From assembly GCF_018687715.1 (NCBI RefSeq), contig NC_056755.1:24198001-24262000 (forward strand): a stretch of 64,000 nt of DNA. Direction: 5' to 3'. Below are positions 1 through 11,003 of the stretch, piece after piece. Positions within the stretch are counted from its first letter, which is position 1; every line of letters begins with the position of its first letter. The position numbers were made by a program, and so were the translations under genes. The notes under the pieces were generated by a model. The model was not told the DNA's origin, did not search any database, and saw only the letters and a program-made list of their open reading frames with translations. This DNA comes from Carya illinoinensis (lineage: Eukaryota; Streptophyta; Magnoliopsida; Fagales; Juglandaceae).

Positions 1-498
1 ACCTAAAATCTGTCAAAATACGATGTTCGCTCGAGCGGGGTGTCGAGCGCGCATCGAGCGTTCGACTCTGTCTGATTTCGCTCGAGCGGCCAATGTCTCC
101 GCTCGAGCGACCTTTGTTTTTCAGCAACTCGCTCGAGCGGCCTATCGAGCGAACATCGAGCGTTCGACTTTGCCTGAATTCGCTCGAGCGGCCAAATGCC
201 TCCGCTCGAGCGATCTCTTTTCCCGCATCTCGCTCGAGCCCACTGTCGAGCGAAAGTCGAGCGTTTGAATCTGCCTGGATTCGCTCGAGCGGCCAAAAGC
301 CGCCGCTCGAGCGAAATGTACCATAACCCATATTAATTGGCAGTTGATAAAATTAGAGCAGAAATTCATGCTTTTAATCAATTAAAATCACAATTTTGAT
401 TTATTCATTTTTCCATATAAAACCAATGATAAAGTAATGAAAGAATTAATATATATTGGTTCCAAAAGCATTAAAAATGCAATAATTCAACTCAATCA
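1..498 (-). mobile_element. Athila-like LTR, 5' part, running off the window start
   Basis: This is the reverse complement of the LTR start seen at 17253: both share the terminal TGATTGAG, a long AT-rich lead-in and then a CTCGAG-rich array. Read on the minus strand, the LTR begins with TG at 498 and continues past base 1. It interrupts the TGTGAC-family LTR whose remaining part starts at 499, so it is a nested insertion. The matching target duplication would be CTCAG (499-503), but the other side lies outside the window. There is no coding content; apparent ORFs across the array exist only because the repeat lacks stop codons. Assignment to the Athila-like family comes from the copy at 17253, which retains a primer site and gag start. 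Confidence 0.75.
28..313. repeat. CTCGAG palindrome array 1
   Basis: Nine copies of GCTCGAG, mostly as the full palindrome CGCTCGAGCG, are packed into about 290 bases. Between them lie half sites of the form TCGAGCG. The spacers repeat too (GGCCAA..., TCTGCCTGAATTC-like), giving a higher-order period of very roughly 115 bases. The array is strikingly CpG-rich against AT-rich flanks. It lies inside the LTR. Confidence 0.9.
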
Positions 499-2222
499 CT
501 CAGCCTCCTCTTCTTCCTCGAACTCTGCACCAAAATCTACGGTACCAAAAATGGTGTCGCAGGTAAGTTAAATCCAAACACCACTAGATAAAAACATATT
601 AACTCAAACAACATGCATGAAAGAATGCAATGCACATGTCCCATAAAACCATAATTTTTCCACGCATGCCAAAAATCTCATTTGGCCCAAAAACATAACC
701 TTTCCAAATATCCTACCAAAAGTCACATTTGGCCCATATCCAACTCAAACCATTAACCAATTAATTCGTATGCACCATGACCTCCCCTAGGGGTCATCCG
801 CACATCCTAGCTCCTGTGCCACACCGCAGGTAACGACCACGCGTGTGACACCTAAACGAGCGATGCCCAGTTTCGCACCTCGCACGTTCGTAGCCAAGCA
901 TCCTCTAGCCCTCACCAGCGAAGGGCCATGGAGTCGGCGCGTTCGTAGCCAAGCATCCTCTAGCCCCCGCTCCCGTCGTCGGCCAACGACAACTCAGGGG
1001 ACGTTATTCAGTATATTATGCTCCCGAGTGATTAGAGGAGCTCCACCGATATAATAACTCATTCCAGCTTGGGCTCGTGAGACATAAGCACCCGAAAATC
1101 CATTTACGCCAATAAAACAGGATTTTCTCAATTTAAATAAAATGCACATGTATGCAATATGTAACGCACGCCTCATGGCACAAATAACCAACCAATCACA
1201 AATCAACATATCAAGCAACTCTGTCCTCAATCCATCCGACCCCCGAACTCCTCGGTCTCAATCTGGAATCAACCAACCAGCAGATAAATAAATATTGTAA
1301 GAGCATAATATATTTAAATCTAAAAGTAAAGTTTGAAAAATACTTACAGAGCTATATATTAATTTTTGATGGATCGGCGCATAGCAAACGGTGAAGGAAA
1401 AGTAACGTAACAGTGAAATTTTACTGTGGCCGTGGGTTGTAAAATACACACTTTTGAACGGGGACAAACCAAAGTTCGGAATTGATAGGGAATGACCTAG
1501 GGATGTTTATGAAGCTAAGCGAAGTGGAGTTTGGCCTTGGGTGGCAGCGGAAATGGCGGTGGAAGGGCTTAAACGCCCAAATCGGAAACTAGCTCGTGGG
1601 AGCTGCTCCGGTAGCGGATCGAGGCCGGAAATGGGTGGGTTAGGACGGCAAGGAATCGGTGATGAAGTGGTGAAGAGGTGGTGGCCGGAGGTGAAGCGAC
1701 GGCGGCAAATCGGGGCTAAAACAGTGCGGCTTGATGGTAACTTTCCGGCTAAACGGCGGCACGGTTGGGGATGAAAGTTGGTGGGGTGGTTCACAGGAGG
1801 GAGGGGAAGATTTCGGTGGTGGTGGTGTGGGCCACGTCGCCGGTGAGTGGCGGGTCTGGGTAGTTGGACGGACGCGCGAGGGAGAGGAGAGAGAGAGAGA
1901 AAGAAATCGCACGGGGTGGGGCCAACGCACGGGAAGAAAGGGAGGAAAGAAAGAAAAAGAAAGAAAAGATAAAAAGAGAAAAGGGAAAAGAGAAAAGAAA
2001 AGATGGAGGAAAGAAATGAGGTCCAGTCCTCACCTCTGGAGTCTAAAAACTGATCCAACGAAAACTATTTTAAAAATCGTAAAACGACTAAATAAATTAA
2101 ACACAACATCAAATAAATTAAAAACCAATTAAAATACATTAATTTAAAATAAAAGAACCGATATGTTAATTAAATTAAAAACAACCATTCAATGAAAATA
2201 CTCGTAAAAGCGGGTCATCACA
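499..2222. mobile_element. TGTGAC-family LTR, truncated copy 1
   Basis: This aligns by eye to the LTRs at 16444-20370 and, reverse complemented, to 26250-30271. Shared blocks include the GGTACC-containing segment near 540, the CCCTAGGGGTCATCCGCACA block near 786, the ACTCAGGGGACGTTATTCAG block near 990, the GTGGCCGTGGGTTGTAAAAT block near 1424, a purine-rich stretch at 1880-2010, and the end CATCACA at 2222. The first 300 or so bases are missing because the Athila-like LTR inserted at 498. The copy interrupts a copia gag immediately to its right. LTR polarity is uncertain because both ends are nearly mirror images. The long ends suggest a Ty3/gypsy element, but no coding region supports that here. 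Confidence 0.75.
1880..2010. repeat. Purine-rich (GA/AAG) tract in LTR
   Basis: About 130 bases almost entirely A and G on the plus strand. The same position in sibling LTRs is purine-rich at 19900-20020 and pyrimidine-rich in the inverted copy at 26680-26790. The long stop-free ORFs over it are low-complexity artefacts. Confidence 0.8.
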
Positions 2223-2225
2223 ATT

Positions 2226-2689
2226 TTAAACTTTTATCTCAAACTCAATATTCTTGTCTTTACCCCCCAAACTTGTAATCTTCAGATTCTTCCAAACTTC
2301 TTCAGCAATTGAAGTGTTGATAACACTGGCAACAATTTTTTGTGTAAGAGAACTCAAAATCCATGAAACGACCATGTTGTTGCAATGAAACCAAAGAATG
2401 CACAATGGGTCAGATCGATTTTCAGGTTGAGAAAACATTCCTTCCACGAAACCTGTCTTGTTCCTGGCATTGAGAGCTGTCAACTTGATCTGCTCCATGT
2501 ATAGTAGTTATCACCATTCAAAGGCTGAGAGACTAAGATCAAACCATGGCTTTCTCCATGATGAAGAAAATAAGGGTTGGAAAAATCCTCAAGCAAAAAC
2601 GGAGAAGAGGAAGCTGAAGCCATATTTATATCAGAGTTTATTTCTTCTGATACCATCTCAGAATAAACGAAAAAGAAAATGTATTGCAA
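2226..2689 (-). pseudogene. Ty1/copia gag N-terminus, broken
   Basis: The minus strand encodes a typical plant copia gag start. A short acidic/serine leader is followed by a segment with PYFLHHGESHG and then LNGDNYYTWSRS, and after a frame break near 2485-2498 by LNARNKTGF, a cysteine-bearing LWFHCNNMV segment and VWKNLK. This is the retrotran_gag_3/UBN2-type N-terminal domain, which forms the particle shell in intact elements. The frame shifts between the two pieces, and the reading stops where the LTR at 499-2222 was inserted. The rest of the element is not in the window. Family assignment is confident; the gene is dead. Confidence 0.8.
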
Positions 2690-2888
2690 GAAAGTAGAGA
2701 GAGACAGTGTCTTGGAGAGGAAAAATGTATTTCTTGTATCGTGTTTCTTGTGTATACTTTACAAGAATCAGACCTCTATTTATACACGTACATTGATAGC
2801 TAACTAACATAACTTGTATACGTGTAACTCTAGTGATTTGTATCACATTTTGACTTATAATTTAATAATATTATTTGTTGTCTACACA
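2646..2888 (-). mobile_element. Copia 5' LTR and primer site (short LTR)
   Basis: On the minus strand, TGGTATCAGA lies just upstream of the gag start (2646-2656 region). It matches the initiator tRNA-Met primer site used by most plant copia elements. Further upstream on the minus strand is a TATAAATAGAGG promoter motif (2772-2783), and a likely LTR start TGTGTAGACAAC near 2886. The LTR would be about 220 bases. Its exact inner edge is unclear because several bases separate the best CA end from the primer site. Confidence 0.55.
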
Positions 2889-3605
2889 ACTAGGGAATCT
2901 GCACTGACATATATGTCAGTGCATAATTTTTCGGTTCCTTAATTTTGAATTTTAAAAAATCTTTATTTCCAGCTTCCGTTGCCCCTTAATCTTACACTCT
3001 TGATCTCGCTGCAGAGCATTTCTATCATTGTAATTTTAGCTAAATTTAACTAAGATTTGTACTTCTTTTGTAGGACTACATCTCACTCTCTATATTAGCT
3101 ATTCAATTTTATTATTTTAATTAAAATTTTATTTTATGAATTTTTTTATTCTATTTCTTACAATCATAATTTTTAATTAAATTCTTATTTTTCTAACAGT
3201 TATATTTTTCAAAATATATATTTTTTAAATATTATGAATTCTTTTATATTTTTCTAACAGTTATATCTAAGACATTTTTTTCCCTAATGACATTTTTTCC
3301 CCTCAATCGTTGACTTTTTCTAACGATAATATTTTTCAAATTTTGTCCTTTTCTAATGGCAAAAATTTTGATAATCATTATTAATCAAATTTTTTCTTTA
3401 TCTAATGTTTATATTCTTGAAAAAGCATATTTTTCCAACAGTCATAAGTTTTCTTTCAACGAGAATGAGTTCAATTTTCTTCCAACCTTCATTCTAAGTT
3501 TCTTTTCCTTTTGAATCTCCATGCTTTGCTTGACTGTATATGGAAAGCCCAAAAAAATTTGCAAGTCCCTTTCCATGAAAATGAAGAACAAGCAAAGAGG
3601 CAACG

Positions 3606-3801
3606 AAGTGATTTATAATGATGAGAAAGAGGGGGGAATCTTACAAGTGAAAACCTTATGGGCTTGTTTAGAACCACAATGGAGGAGGGAAACCTTTATG
3701 ACTTGGGTTGGACAGGCAATAAATTCATTTAGGGTAACCGACATGAAGATTAGACAATTCACAAGGGAGAGACTTGATAGAGCTGTAGTAAATGATGTGT
3801 G
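3606..3801 (+). pseudogene. LINE endonuclease fragment
   Basis: The translation, with one frame change, contains the conserved LINE endonuclease end: a glycine-rich WTGN-like segment, an NRHED-like segment, and FTRERLDRAV. This is the apurinic-endonuclease domain tail of plant L1 ORF2. It is under 200 bases, has no poly(A), and is flanked by the repeat-A sequence. Confidence 0.65.
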
Positions 3802-4039
3802 AAAATCTCAGTATCCAGTGCATTCAGTAGATGAAAATATAGTTTACTTTTAATGCATTTCTCCTAAAAAGATGAAAATTATAAATATATAATATAATAT
3901 AATAGTGGTAGGTAGCCAACCCAACCCCGCGTGCTCAAAATCAACATTTTGTAAGAGATCTGAACTCTTTTATTCCTCGTGTCTTTTCTCTTTTGTTCCT
4001 TATAAAATACTCTATATATCCGGATAGACGTGAGAGCAT

Positions 4040-4126
4040 ATGAGTAGCAAGTACTCAAAAGTTCAGTACTGTGCCTCCAGGAAGGGAACTTATGAACAAA
4101 TTAAGTTGAAAACAACTGGATTATGA
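4040..4126 (+). other. 28-codon small ORF behind a TATA box (copy A)
   Basis: ATG at 4040 opens 28 codons and a TGA. About 30 bases upstream lies TATAAAATACTC (near 4010). The same ORF is intact in copy A' (10678-10764) with a single conservative Lys-to-Arg change in the part compared. I recognise no homologue. It could be chance or the first exon of a lost gene. Confidence 0.3.
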
Positions 4127-4508
4127 TCAAAATTTCAACTACTGAAACTGATATTATGCTTTTTATAATACCATATATCCATGTGACCAACGTGAAAGAA
4201 TCACCTTAATTGTGTTTTGATCCACTTTTTTAATCCCACGTTTCCATTGCATTTCGCTTTATATTGATAACAATAATAGTGTGAAATTACATTTATACCC
4301 ATCAGATTAAAAAATTCAAAGAAAAGCAGCAACATGCAAAAGGAAAAAACCCCCACAAATTCAACTTTGAAAAATGATTAACTAAAACTTCTTTTATAAC
4401 TCTTGTACAATGCTAATTAGGGGTAATTTAGTAAAATTGAAATCCAATTTTTTATAAAGTAGCATGCTTACATTCGTTGATTTTCAAATTTGTTGTTATT
4501 ATTTTACT

Positions 4509-4511
<3 letters not shown>

Positions 4512-4533
<22 letters not shown>
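4512..4533 (+). repeat. CT dinucleotide microsatellite
   Basis: A run of about 11 CT units followed by T-rich sequence. The A' copy has only a T tract at the same place, so this array is variable between the duplicates. Confidence 0.8.
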
Positions 4534-4539
<6 letters not shown>

Positions 4540-4761
4540 CCTCTAGTTGAAATTCAAGTCCTAACATTATTCTTTTTTTTTTTAATTATTTTTAAGATTC
4601 AATCTTTTAGTAGATATAACTTTTGATATCTAAGGAAATTTGGTAGAGAAAAGAATGCAATTTTTGTAAAGTTTCTCAACATACTTATAATTTGTAAAGA
4701 TATAAGCATTTTTATTACATTTTCACAAACTCATTTTATTTAAAACTTGTGCATAGATTTT

Positions 4762-4956
4762 TCAGGTCTCAGGTTCCATCCTGCAGATTGGGCAACTCGA
4801 GTCTTCTACTACTTTTCTCCTTTTTAGGTTAGCCAAAGTGGGGAGAGCTTCACTGCATGCTCTCCAAGTAAACATTCTAACAGCAGGTGCCACCCTCATC
4901 TTCCATAATCCCTTCCACATAGCTTTGTCCCTAGTACTTCTAGAAGCTTCTTCCAT
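4762..4956 (-). pseudogene. LINE zf-RVT fragment
   Basis: The translation carries KMRVAPAVRMFTWRACSEAL followed by a CPIC pair, the typical zf-RVT zinc-binding segment that ends plant L1 ORF2. Related but disrupted coding continues at 5087-5365 (a WRSF...GLLWRVWNGNNINIW stretch, spaced as in LINE C-termini). The stretch between them has a frame break and T runs. Confidence 0.75.
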
Positions 4957-5399
4957 TTTAGACTCTTTTTTTTTTATCTTTTTTTTTTCTAATAATGGTA
5001 TCCATTCTTAACAGAGCACTGACCATTGGTAGAGAAGTGCGACACCAACCTATCTTCCCTTTCTCCCAAGCTAATAGGGATGGCTTTTATGGCTTCATTC
5101 TCTTGAGCTGTGAACATTTCCTCATAAGGTCTTCTTTCCAAATTTTCAAGCTTAGATCAATTAAATCACTCATTGAATTGCACCATACATCAATGTCTAC
5201 AGGGGAGGAAATCTTATAGGCTATCCACCTATCCTCCCAAATATTGATGTTATTTCCATTCCACACCCTCCATAATAAGCCTGTTTTCAGCAATGACAAA
5301 CCTGCATAAAAGCTTCTCCATGCGTAAGATGGTTCATAGCCCAGTTTTGCCTCCAAAAGACCCACTTGAGAGAAATATTTCTATTTGAAAACTCTTGTG

Positions 5400-6080
5400 A
5401 TCACAGTTTCAACAAATTACCATTCAATCCTATCATAGGCTTTGCTCCTGTCTAATTTAAGTGCTATAAAGCCTTATTTTTCATTTTATCTTTGAATTCA
5501 TAGAATGTAGGACCTCATAAACAACTAAGGTATTGTCTGAAATAATTCTCCTAGGAACAAAGGTGCTTTGGTTTATTGAGATAAGGTCAGGAAGGACACC
5601 CTTTAGTCTGTTTGCCAAAGTTTTAGACACTATCTTGTACAGGACATTACAAAGGCTTGCGGGCCTGAATTAGACACCTACTTAGGTTCTTGACCTTAGG
5701 AATAAGGGAAATGAAAGTATCATTCACCTCATTAAGAGGGCCCCCATGGTTCAAGACTTGAAGCACAAAACTACAGACCTCACCATCCACCACATCCTAG
5801 TGTTTCTGATAAAATTGAGCAGTGAACCCATGGTCTAGGTGAGCACAAGGGGTTCATCTGGAAAATAGCAGCTCTTACCTCCTTGGTTGTAAATATCTTA
5901 ATAAGTTTTGTGGACATCTCAATAGTTAATTTCGGGCATAAAGCCTGTAAGCAATCCTCTACATTAGTAGGCAAAGAAGTATCGAAGAGTGAAGAGAAAG
6001 AACAAGTACAGCTCCAATGTCATTTTGCCCTTAAGTTACTCTCACATCAATGTCTTCAATACACTTAATGGAGTTAGGTT
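5400..6080 (-). pseudogene. LINE reverse transcriptase remnant
   Basis: Minus-strand pieces include a segment resembling the region upstream of the catalytic domain (TKEVRAAIFQMNPL, 5780-5974). Scattered matches follow down to about 5400. The catalytic aspartate pair is not readable in one frame. It is placed by its position between endonuclease and zf-RVT. Confidence 0.55.
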
Positions 6081-6459
6081 TTCCCCCTTTGGCTAGCCTT
6101 CATATGGAAATATTGTGCATTTTTGTCTCCATTCCTCAGCCAATGTTGTTTAGCACACTGTCTCCACTTCATATCAGTTTCAGCTAGTGACTCCTCCACC
6201 CTCCTTTATCAATTTCTACAGTTGGGGCATCTGGGATCCATCTCTAGAGTCTTGCAAGTGGCTAATGCTAGCCAATTCTCATGAGATGTCCCTTTGGTCT
6301 TGCTGAGCATGTTTTTGTTTCCATGATATTAGGCTCCGTTTACAATGTTCAAGTTTTGATCTTAACAAGCCTGCCTTTGTGTCTCCCCCAGCCACCTTGC
6401 TCCATGCATCCCTCACAATCCCACCACATTCCTCCTTTAATTCCCATGCAGCTTCATAT

Positions 6460-7190
6460 CTAAAACCTTATTTCTCCTTCCTCTGCCATACTCAATATGT
6501 TGCAGGTACACATGTAGAAGACAATGGTCAGATTTGACAGTAGCCATTGCATTGCAGACAACATCACTAAATATATCATTCCATGTTTTATTAGCCATTG
6601 CTCTATCAAGTTTCTCCTAAGTGAATCCCTTACCCCACCTATCATTGGACTAGGTGAATTTCTACCCTTGACGGTGAATGTCACAAAGTCCACAATAATC
6701 AACAGCTCTTCTAAAATCTTCAATCTGTTTGTATGGTTTGCTGGCTCCCCCCATATTTTCCTTTTGGTGAAGTATTTCATTGAAATCACCTGCACACAGC
6801 TAAGCTATAGGGGAGCTGGGTTTAAGGATCTTGAGAAGCTCCCAACTATACTTCTTTTCACAGTGTCTGGGTGACCATAGACACCAATAAATTGCCAATG
6901 GGGTCTGCCTCCACCTTTTGCAATTAGAGCATTGATGTGCCATTTAGAGTAGCTAGTGATCTTGACCTTCAATCCTTCCTTCCAAAGCATTGCAATGCCA
7001 CTACTTGATCCCACACTATCCATAGCCAAACAACTATCAAAATTCAAAGACCTTTAGACCTCCTCCATTCTGTTACTATTGCATTTAGTTTCCACAAGGA
7101 AAATTAAGCTTTGACACTTTTTCATTAATTAGTTTCCTAATCCCAAGCCCTCGGCAATTCCAAATTAAAAGACTCATTGGTTTTAGTAGG
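6460..7190 (-). pseudogene. LINE ORF2 endonuclease remnant
   Basis: The best stretch is 6805-7047 (minus): GIAMLWKEGL, then HINALI and WQFIGVYGHPD, the middle of the apurinic endonuclease domain that nicks target DNA. A second frame (6460-6795) continues the domain with shifts. The N-terminal NCRGLG-type segment is expected near 7150-7190, where a match is visible but out of frame. Confidence 0.7.
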
Positions 7191-7206
7191 GTTGGACACC
7201 AGCCAT

Positions 7207-7855
7207 TGCCTTTGAAAATTGGTTCTCTATCTCTTCATCTCCAGTCTTGCATTTCTTTGGTTTAGGAAGCCCCCCCCCCCCCCCCTCTTCATTCCCCAAG
7301 TCTTTCCTTTTACTTCCTACATTTTGATGAGAGTTGGTGATATCATTCAGGTTTTCACTCAAACCAGCCCTTATTCATAATTCATAACAGTGATAGGAGA
7401 GTAGACCATAGGATTCGCCAAGAAAGAATAATTCTCCTTTGATGTGTTTGGCCCACCCTCATTCAATGACACCTTAACATTTTCACCATTTGTTTGAGAA
7501 AATGTTTTTTGACTGGGACTTTTCGACTTTGCCTTTGAAAATTGGTTCTCTATCTCTTCATCTCCAGTCTTGCATTTCTTTGGTTTAGGAAGCCCCCCCC
7601 CCCCCCCCCCCTCTTCATTCCCCAAGTCTTTCCTTTTACTTCCTACATTTTGATGAGAGTTGGTGATATCATTCAGGTTTTCACTCAAACCAGCCCTTAT
7701 TCATAATTCATAACAGTGATAGGAGAGCAGACCATAGGATTCGCCAAGAAAGAATAATTCTCCTTTGATGTGTTTGGCCCACCCTCATTCAATGACACCT
7801 TAACATTTTCACCATTTGTTTGAGAAAATGTTTTTTGACTGGGACTTTTCGACTT
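7207..7855. repeat. Recent tandem duplication inside LINE ORF1 (323 + 326 bp)
   Basis: Unit 1 (7207-7529) and unit 2 (7530-7855) are nearly identical. The differences I see are one T/C change and the length of a poly-C run (16 C at 7270-7285, 19 C at 7593-7611). The copied part encodes the basic linker after the ORF1 zinc knuckle, so the same C-terminal peptide appears twice on the minus strand. Much younger than the decayed LINE it sits in, or an assembly artefact. Confidence 0.9.
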
Positions 7856-8195
7856 AGGTAGAGCTGGGTCATAACTCCTCTGGTAGTTGGGATTTTTATT
7901 ATCAATCATACTAGATTCATTTAGAGAGAAGTTTTGTTCAATAATGGCAGCTCCCCTCTCTGTACCCACCCTACTACTCTCCAACTTTCTATCATGGGAT
8001 TGGCCAGGATTGGAGGGCCCTGGCATGGATTCCAATTGTTTAAAATGTCCGTATTTGGTATAACTTTCAAATGTTTTTAATGTCAGTAGTAAGATCCCCT
8101 CTTGCAGGCACCTCCTCCATTTTAGCTATTGTTTCTCCCTTCATTCCTTGCTTACCTCCATCTACTCCACCTCGCTTGACCCTTTCATCCTCAAC

Positions 8196-8729
8196 CTACT
8201 GCCCTTTTGTAATACTGTGTCCAGGGGAACCACCATACTTGCAGGTGTCAAAAAGGTTAGTGTCCATTGGTTGTGCTCTTAGCCATGGTCCAAACTGCAT
8301 GGACTTCTGTTCATCATGATGCTGGTCAAATCTTTGCCTAGAACATGTCCTCCCTTTATGGAATAGAACTCCACAGTGGAAACAAAACTTTTGAAGCCTC
8401 TCGTATTTGAAGGATATCCAATACTGCTGCTCCTCAAACTCTAGCCACTTTCCCCTCAACAGAGGCTTATGAAGATCTATTGCCACCCTTACACAAAGGC
8501 ATCTACCCCACACAGATCCAGTAGACTTTGCATCCACCCTTATTACATGTCCAAGACATGCTCCGACTTGCTCCCCTTTTTCTTCAGTCATCGCTACCAG
8601 AGGTATGTTGTGGCATTGAACCCAGAAAGGTTCATATCGGAATAGTAAGCCATTAACTAAAATTTTTTCTTTAACCTCTTGTAGGGTTAGTAAGTTCCTA
8701 TCAAAGAAGCATGGCCTATCGCTCAACAC
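8196..8729 (-). pseudogene. LINE ORF1: DUF4283 and CCHC zinc knuckle
   Basis: A 177-codon open stretch. Residues about 1-90 carry the DUF4283 pattern (RPWFFD-like start, EPFWVQCHNIPL). The region near 120-135 is a zinc knuckle, CFHCGVLFHKGRTC, that is Cys-x2-Cys-x4-His-x4-Cys. It is followed by an FGPWLRAQ segment also found in the plus-strand LINE at 61850. In plant L1 elements this protein is thought to bind the element RNA. Further ORF1 sequence lies on both sides in other frames (7697-8035 and 8742-9080). Confidence 0.85.
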
Positions 8730-9110
8730 CTTGTCTTTATCTTGTGCTTGCTAGAACTCTATCAAGAAACATTGGTCACTAAAATCCTTGAAATGCACCC
8801 AGCCTTACGTCCTCCAAACCTGAGACATTGTCACTCTAAATGCTTCATTGTTGACCTCTTTTTCAGACATGACCTTACCAATGCTACAGAGCTTCCCTCA
8901 TATACTTCCCATCTTAGTCCCCTCTAATTTTATTTGCATTATAGACTTTTCTTCCTTTTGTAGACGGAGATGCTCCCATCTTTTAGTAAGATCTTCTTCC
9001 ACAATTTTCACAAAAAACCCCCCACAAAATCTCAAAAGAAATAGTGAGACCAAACTCTGTTTCAAAGAAATAGCAGCCTAACCCTACTCAGTCTTGAGAG
9101 AAAGAGAGGG

Positions 9111-9520
9111 ACTTTTTTCACTAGTTCTCTACTTAGCCACAAGAAAGATAAAAATAATAGCAATGACCTCCATATACTTGAAACTACCAATTGTAATGCC
9201 GTGCATGCATCCCGATTCCCACTAGCATTTAAGCTTCAAGTGTCACATAGTCACCGTATGCACGTCGGTCTTTGAATGTCACTGAAATTCCAATTTTTTC
9301 ATCTCTAGCCATATCATTAATTTCAATCTCATTCAAAATAAAAACATGGAGGTAGTTGGAGTAGTGATCTCCAACAGAAACATGCCAAAATAGACGACAC
9401 AGTATTTTTCATAAGCTGCTGCTAATCAGGCCATTAGTTGGATCACATTAAAATGCCCATTGGAGGTCTCCTCTTTCCGGCTTAGTTAAGGAACAAAGAT
9501 CTGTACTTTTGATCATTTGC
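9111..9520. other. Unassigned spacer between LINE and repeat A'
   Basis: Base composition is ordinary and there is no long ORF. It may include the LINE 5' untranslated region and a stub of older sequence. I see no recognisable feature. Confidence 0.5.
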
Positions 9521-10677
9521 TGCCCCTTAATCTTACACTTTTGATCTCACTGCAGAGCATTTCTATCACTCTAATTTTAGCTCAATTTAACTAATGACTC
9601 GTACTTTTTTTTTTTTTTATATTTAGTTATTAAGGTATTTTATAGGACTACATGATCTCACTCTCTATATTAGCTATTCAATTTTATTATTTTAATTAAA
9701 ATATTATTTTATGAAAATTTTTACTCTATTTCTTATAATCATAATTTTTAATTAAATTCATAGTCTTCCAACCGTTATATTTTTCAAAATATATATTTTT
9801 TAAATATTATGAATTCTTTTACATTTTTCTGACAGTCATATTTAAGACATTTTTTTTCCCGATTTTCTTCCCTAATGATACTTTTTCCACAATCGTTAAT
9901 TTTTTCTAGCTATCATATTTTTCAAAATTTGTCATTTTCTAACAGCAAGAAATTTTAAAATTTGGAAATTTTCTGAAAATCATTATTAATCAAATTTTGT
10001 CTTTATCTAATGTTTATATTTTTGAAAAAGCATATTCTTCCAACTGTCACGTACAAGTTTTCTTTCAATGTAAATGAGTTCAATTTTCTTCCAACTTTCA
10101 TTCAATTCATTCTAAGTTTCTTTTTCTTTTTCTTTTGAATCTCCATGCCTTGTTTGACTGTATTGAAAGCCCAAAAAAAATTGCAGAGTGAAAAATCGCA
10201 GGTTAAAGCTAAAATATTCGCATGCAAGTCCCTTTCCGTGAAAATGAAGAACAAGCAAAGAGGCAAAGAAATAGATGGGTTTCGGTTTATGGAATTGACT
10301 TAACTTTGGTTTAATAAAAAAATTAATTAATTATTTTAACAATATATACTTATTTATTGAGTGAATAGTGCTAGCAAAAGATTGCTAGCACTGTGGCAAC
10401 TAGCTAATTCAAAAGAGAAACTAACAATTATTTTGTATGGTGCACCTCACCCCACCCCTTTGGCCCTTTCTATCTAGTTTACTTTTAATGCATTTATCCT
10501 AAAACGATGAAAATTATAAATATATAATATAATATAATAGTGGTAGGTAGCCAACCCCGTGTGCTCAAAATCAACATTTTGCAAGAGATCTGAACTCTTT
10601 TATTCCTCGTGTCTTTTCTCTTTTGTTCCTTATAAAATACTCTATATATCCGTATAGACGTGAGTATATTAGAGCAT

Positions 10678-10764
10678 ATGAGTAGCAAGTACTCAAGAGT
10701 TCAGTACTGTGCCTCCAGGAAGGGAACTTATGAACAAATTAAGTTGAAAACAACTGGATTATGA
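10678..10764 (+). other. 28-codon small ORF behind a TATA box (copy A')
   Basis: Intact duplicate of the ORF at 4040-4126, with TATAAAATAC at about 10630. Function unknown. Confidence 0.3.
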
Positions 10765-11003
10765 TCAAAATTTCAACTACTGAAACTGATATTATGCTTT
10801 TTATAATACCATATATCCATGTGACCAACGTGAAAGAATCACCTTAATTGTGTTTTGATCCACTTTTTTAATCCCACGTTTCCATCGCATTTCGCTTTAT
10901 ATCGATAACAATAATAGTGTGAAATTACATTTATACCCATCAGATTAAAAAATTCAAAGAAAAGCAGCAACATGCAAAAGGAAAAAACCCCCACAAATTC
11001 AAC

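Larger units (their letters stand above)
2980..4763. repeat. 1.8-kb direct repeat, copy A
   Basis: The block starting TGCCCCTTAATCTTACAC and ending GCATAGATTTTTC is repeated in the same orientation at 9521-12851. Similarity is high over the AT-rich parts and very high near 3900-4763. Copy A carries a LINE endonuclease scrap (about 3606-3800) where copy A' has a different sequence. Copy A' carries a polyadenylated LINE insertion absent here. The ends are not TG...CA, so I do not call these LTRs. A duplication whose copies are now separated by a LINE is the simplest reading. Confidence 0.75.
4764..9110 (-). mobile_element. L1-type LINE, nearly full length, decayed
   Basis: Reading on the minus strand from about 9110 down to 4764, the order is ORF1 (DUF4283 plus CCHC knuckle, 8729-8196, and a basic linker, about 8035-7371), endonuclease (about 7190-6800), a worn reverse transcriptase (about 6080-5400), and a C-terminal zf-RVT segment (5365-4762). 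The order is that of plant L1 ORF1-ORF2. Many stops and frameshifts make it inactive. No clear poly(A) tract (T-run on the plus strand) sits at 4764, so the 3' end seems lost. It lies exactly between the two copies of repeat A. Confidence 0.85.

Noticed and set aside
3..381. Several overlapping ORFs rich in Arg, Glu and Ser on both strands
   Set aside because: They arise because the CTCGAG array contains few stop codons in any frame. Composition is purely that of the repeat.
1507..2132. Long ORFs over the GA-rich LTR part (183 and 133 codons)
   Set aside because: Low-complexity translations of a purine tract, not conserved in frame among sibling LTRs.
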